The notes under the pieces are model-generated. The model worked only from the letters and a program-made list of their open reading frames with translations, had not been told where the DNA came from and made no database searches. DNA of 64,000 nucleotides from Sandaracinus amylolyticus (GTDB lineage: Bacteria > Myxococcota_A > Polyangia > Polyangiales > Sandaracinaceae), in the NCBI RefSeq assembly GCF_021631985.1, contig NZ_CP070225.1:3038001-3102000 (forward strand), in the 5' to 3' direction. Below are positions 63,207 through 64,000 of the stretch, piece by piece. Every line of letters starts with the position of its first letter. Position 1 is the stretch's first letter. A program made the translations under genes and the position numbers.

Positions 63207-64000
63207 ATGTCGATGCTCCGCTCCTTGCCGCTGGTGCTCGCGGCGATCTTGTCGCTCGCGGGATGCAACCGGCGCGGCTCGCTCCTCGATCAGCCTCCGG
63301 CCGCGACCGGCGATGCGACGCGGCCCGGCGCACGCCCTCCCGGCAGCGCACGTGGCAGCGCGCGGCCGCCCGCGGGCACGAGCTGCATGGGCCGCGAGGA
63401 CTGCCCCAGCGATCAGGTCTGCGTCGATCGCGTGTGCCGCTATCGCGAGACGAGCGTCGCAGGCGAGATCCTCGCGACCGCAGCGCGCGCGCAGGTCGAG
63501 GCGGGCGACTGGGAAGGCGCGATCCGCACCTTCGATCAGGCGATCGAGCACTACGACACCGCGCACGCACCGGTGCCGCCCGACCTGCTCTGCGCGTCGG
63601 CGTCGCTCGTGCTTCGCACCGCGTCGGACGCCGAGGGTCGCGAGCGGGGCGCGCGCCGCGCCGATGCGTGCTTCCGCGCGTCGCTGCCGGGCTCGCCCGA
63701 GCGCGAGGAGGTGCGCCGCGCCGTGGCCCGTCTTCGCTTCGAGGGGCTCGACACCGCGCTCTTCGATCGCACCGAGCCGGCCGAGCGCTTCTTCACGCAG
63801 GAGCCGAGCCGCCCGACCGTCGACGCGCTCGCGATCGACGTCGAGCTGCCGGAGAGCGAGGACCCCGGCGTCGCCCAGGTGCGCGAGCAGCTCGCGGGCG
63901 AAGCGGCGCGCCGCGCGATCGCGGAGTGCTTCGTCCAGGACTGGGAGCTGCGCCACGAGCGCAGCGCGTCGGCCTCGCTGATCGTGCGTTACGCGACGCG
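63207..64000 (+). CDS. Lipoprotein with cysteine knot and TPR-like helices (cut by window edge)
   Basis: About 264 residues visible; the frame is open at the right edge. Start ATG 63207 is 2 bp after the DUF3570 stop. Signal LPLVLAAILSLAGC, a Gly/Pro/Arg linker, a small Cys motif (CMGREDCPSDQVCVDRVC), then helical repeats (AARAQVEAGDWEGAIRTFDQ; AIEHYDTA) like TPR. Likely an envelope scaffold protein; family unknown. Confidence 0.75.
   Translation, partial: MSMLRSLPLVLAAILSLAGCNRRGSLLDQPPAATGDATRPGARPPGSARGSARPPAGTSCMGREDCPSDQVCVDRVCRYRETSVAGEILATAARAQVEAGDWEGAIRTFDQAIEHYDTAHAPVPPDLLCASASLVLRTASDAEGRERGARRADACFRASLPGSPEREEVRRAVARLRFEGLDTALFDRTEPAERFFTQEPSRPTVDALAIDVELPESEDPGVAQVREQLAGEAARRAIAECFVQDWELRHERSASASLIVRYAT

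Overview
The window is very GC-rich DNA with the marks of a myxobacterium, probably Sandaracinaceae-like (inference). The marks are many lipoproteins and low-complexity secreted proteins, a MYXO-CTERM-type C-terminus on a giant repeat protein, PATAN/TPR/response-regulator mosaics, a yceD-rpmF-fabG-acpP-fabF-rpiB run, and a myxobacterial-type retron. About 50 genes are packed tightly, with many 1-4 bp overlaps. No rRNA, tRNA, CRISPR array or insertion sequence was recognised.

Region 1 (1-11265, minus strand) is the most striking. In transcription order a co-directional run encodes a WGR-PARP ADP-ribosyltransferase, a macrodomain protein, a HEAT-repeat protein, a winged-helix/SWIM zinc-finger protein, a structured retron msr-msd RNA, a retron reverse transcriptase, and a fusion of an inactive-looking dual-specificity phosphatase with an ADP-ribosylglycohydrolase. 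A GT-C membrane protein cut by the window edge follows. The retron is supported by the NAxxH, YADD and VTG motifs of the RT and by an 18-19 bp a1/a2 stem flanking nested hairpins. The core looks like a tripartite retron; a complete ADP-ribosylation write/read/erase set around it is the best candidate here for an undescribed system, probably anti-phage.

Region 2 (11380-21777) holds a frameshifted NAD-dependent DNA ligase, a collagen-like choice-of-anchor lipoprotein, rpiB, and the fatty-acid cluster fabF-acpP-fabG-rpmF-yceD without plsX, fabH or fabD. An O6-alkylguanine methyltransferase and small lipoproteins follow.

Region 3 (21936-32501) holds a GT21 ceramide-glucosyltransferase-like enzyme, an alpha/beta hydrolase, a BtuF-like protein, polA with a degenerate proofreading site, a beta-helix lipoprotein and a sulfatase-fold lipoprotein. 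Region 4 (32665-50949) holds a large two-receiver PATAN protein, obg, small-molecule kinase and acetyltransferase genes, a GST, a PATAN-TPR protein, queG, a TonB-like protein, a repeat lipoprotein, a UDP-sugar pyrophosphorylase, a CBM9-like protein and rlmN.

Region 5 (51125-64000) starts with a 1919-residue surface protein built from 13 propeller-like repeats and 26 cysteine-rich 24-residue repeats. After it come dapD, a CsbD protein, a membrane dipeptidase, and a plus-strand run of envelope genes (SH3b protein, DUF4266, DUF3570, lipoproteins) that continues past the window. Starts were chosen from ribosome-binding sites, signal peptides and overlaps; assignments rest on motifs read by eye, without database searches.
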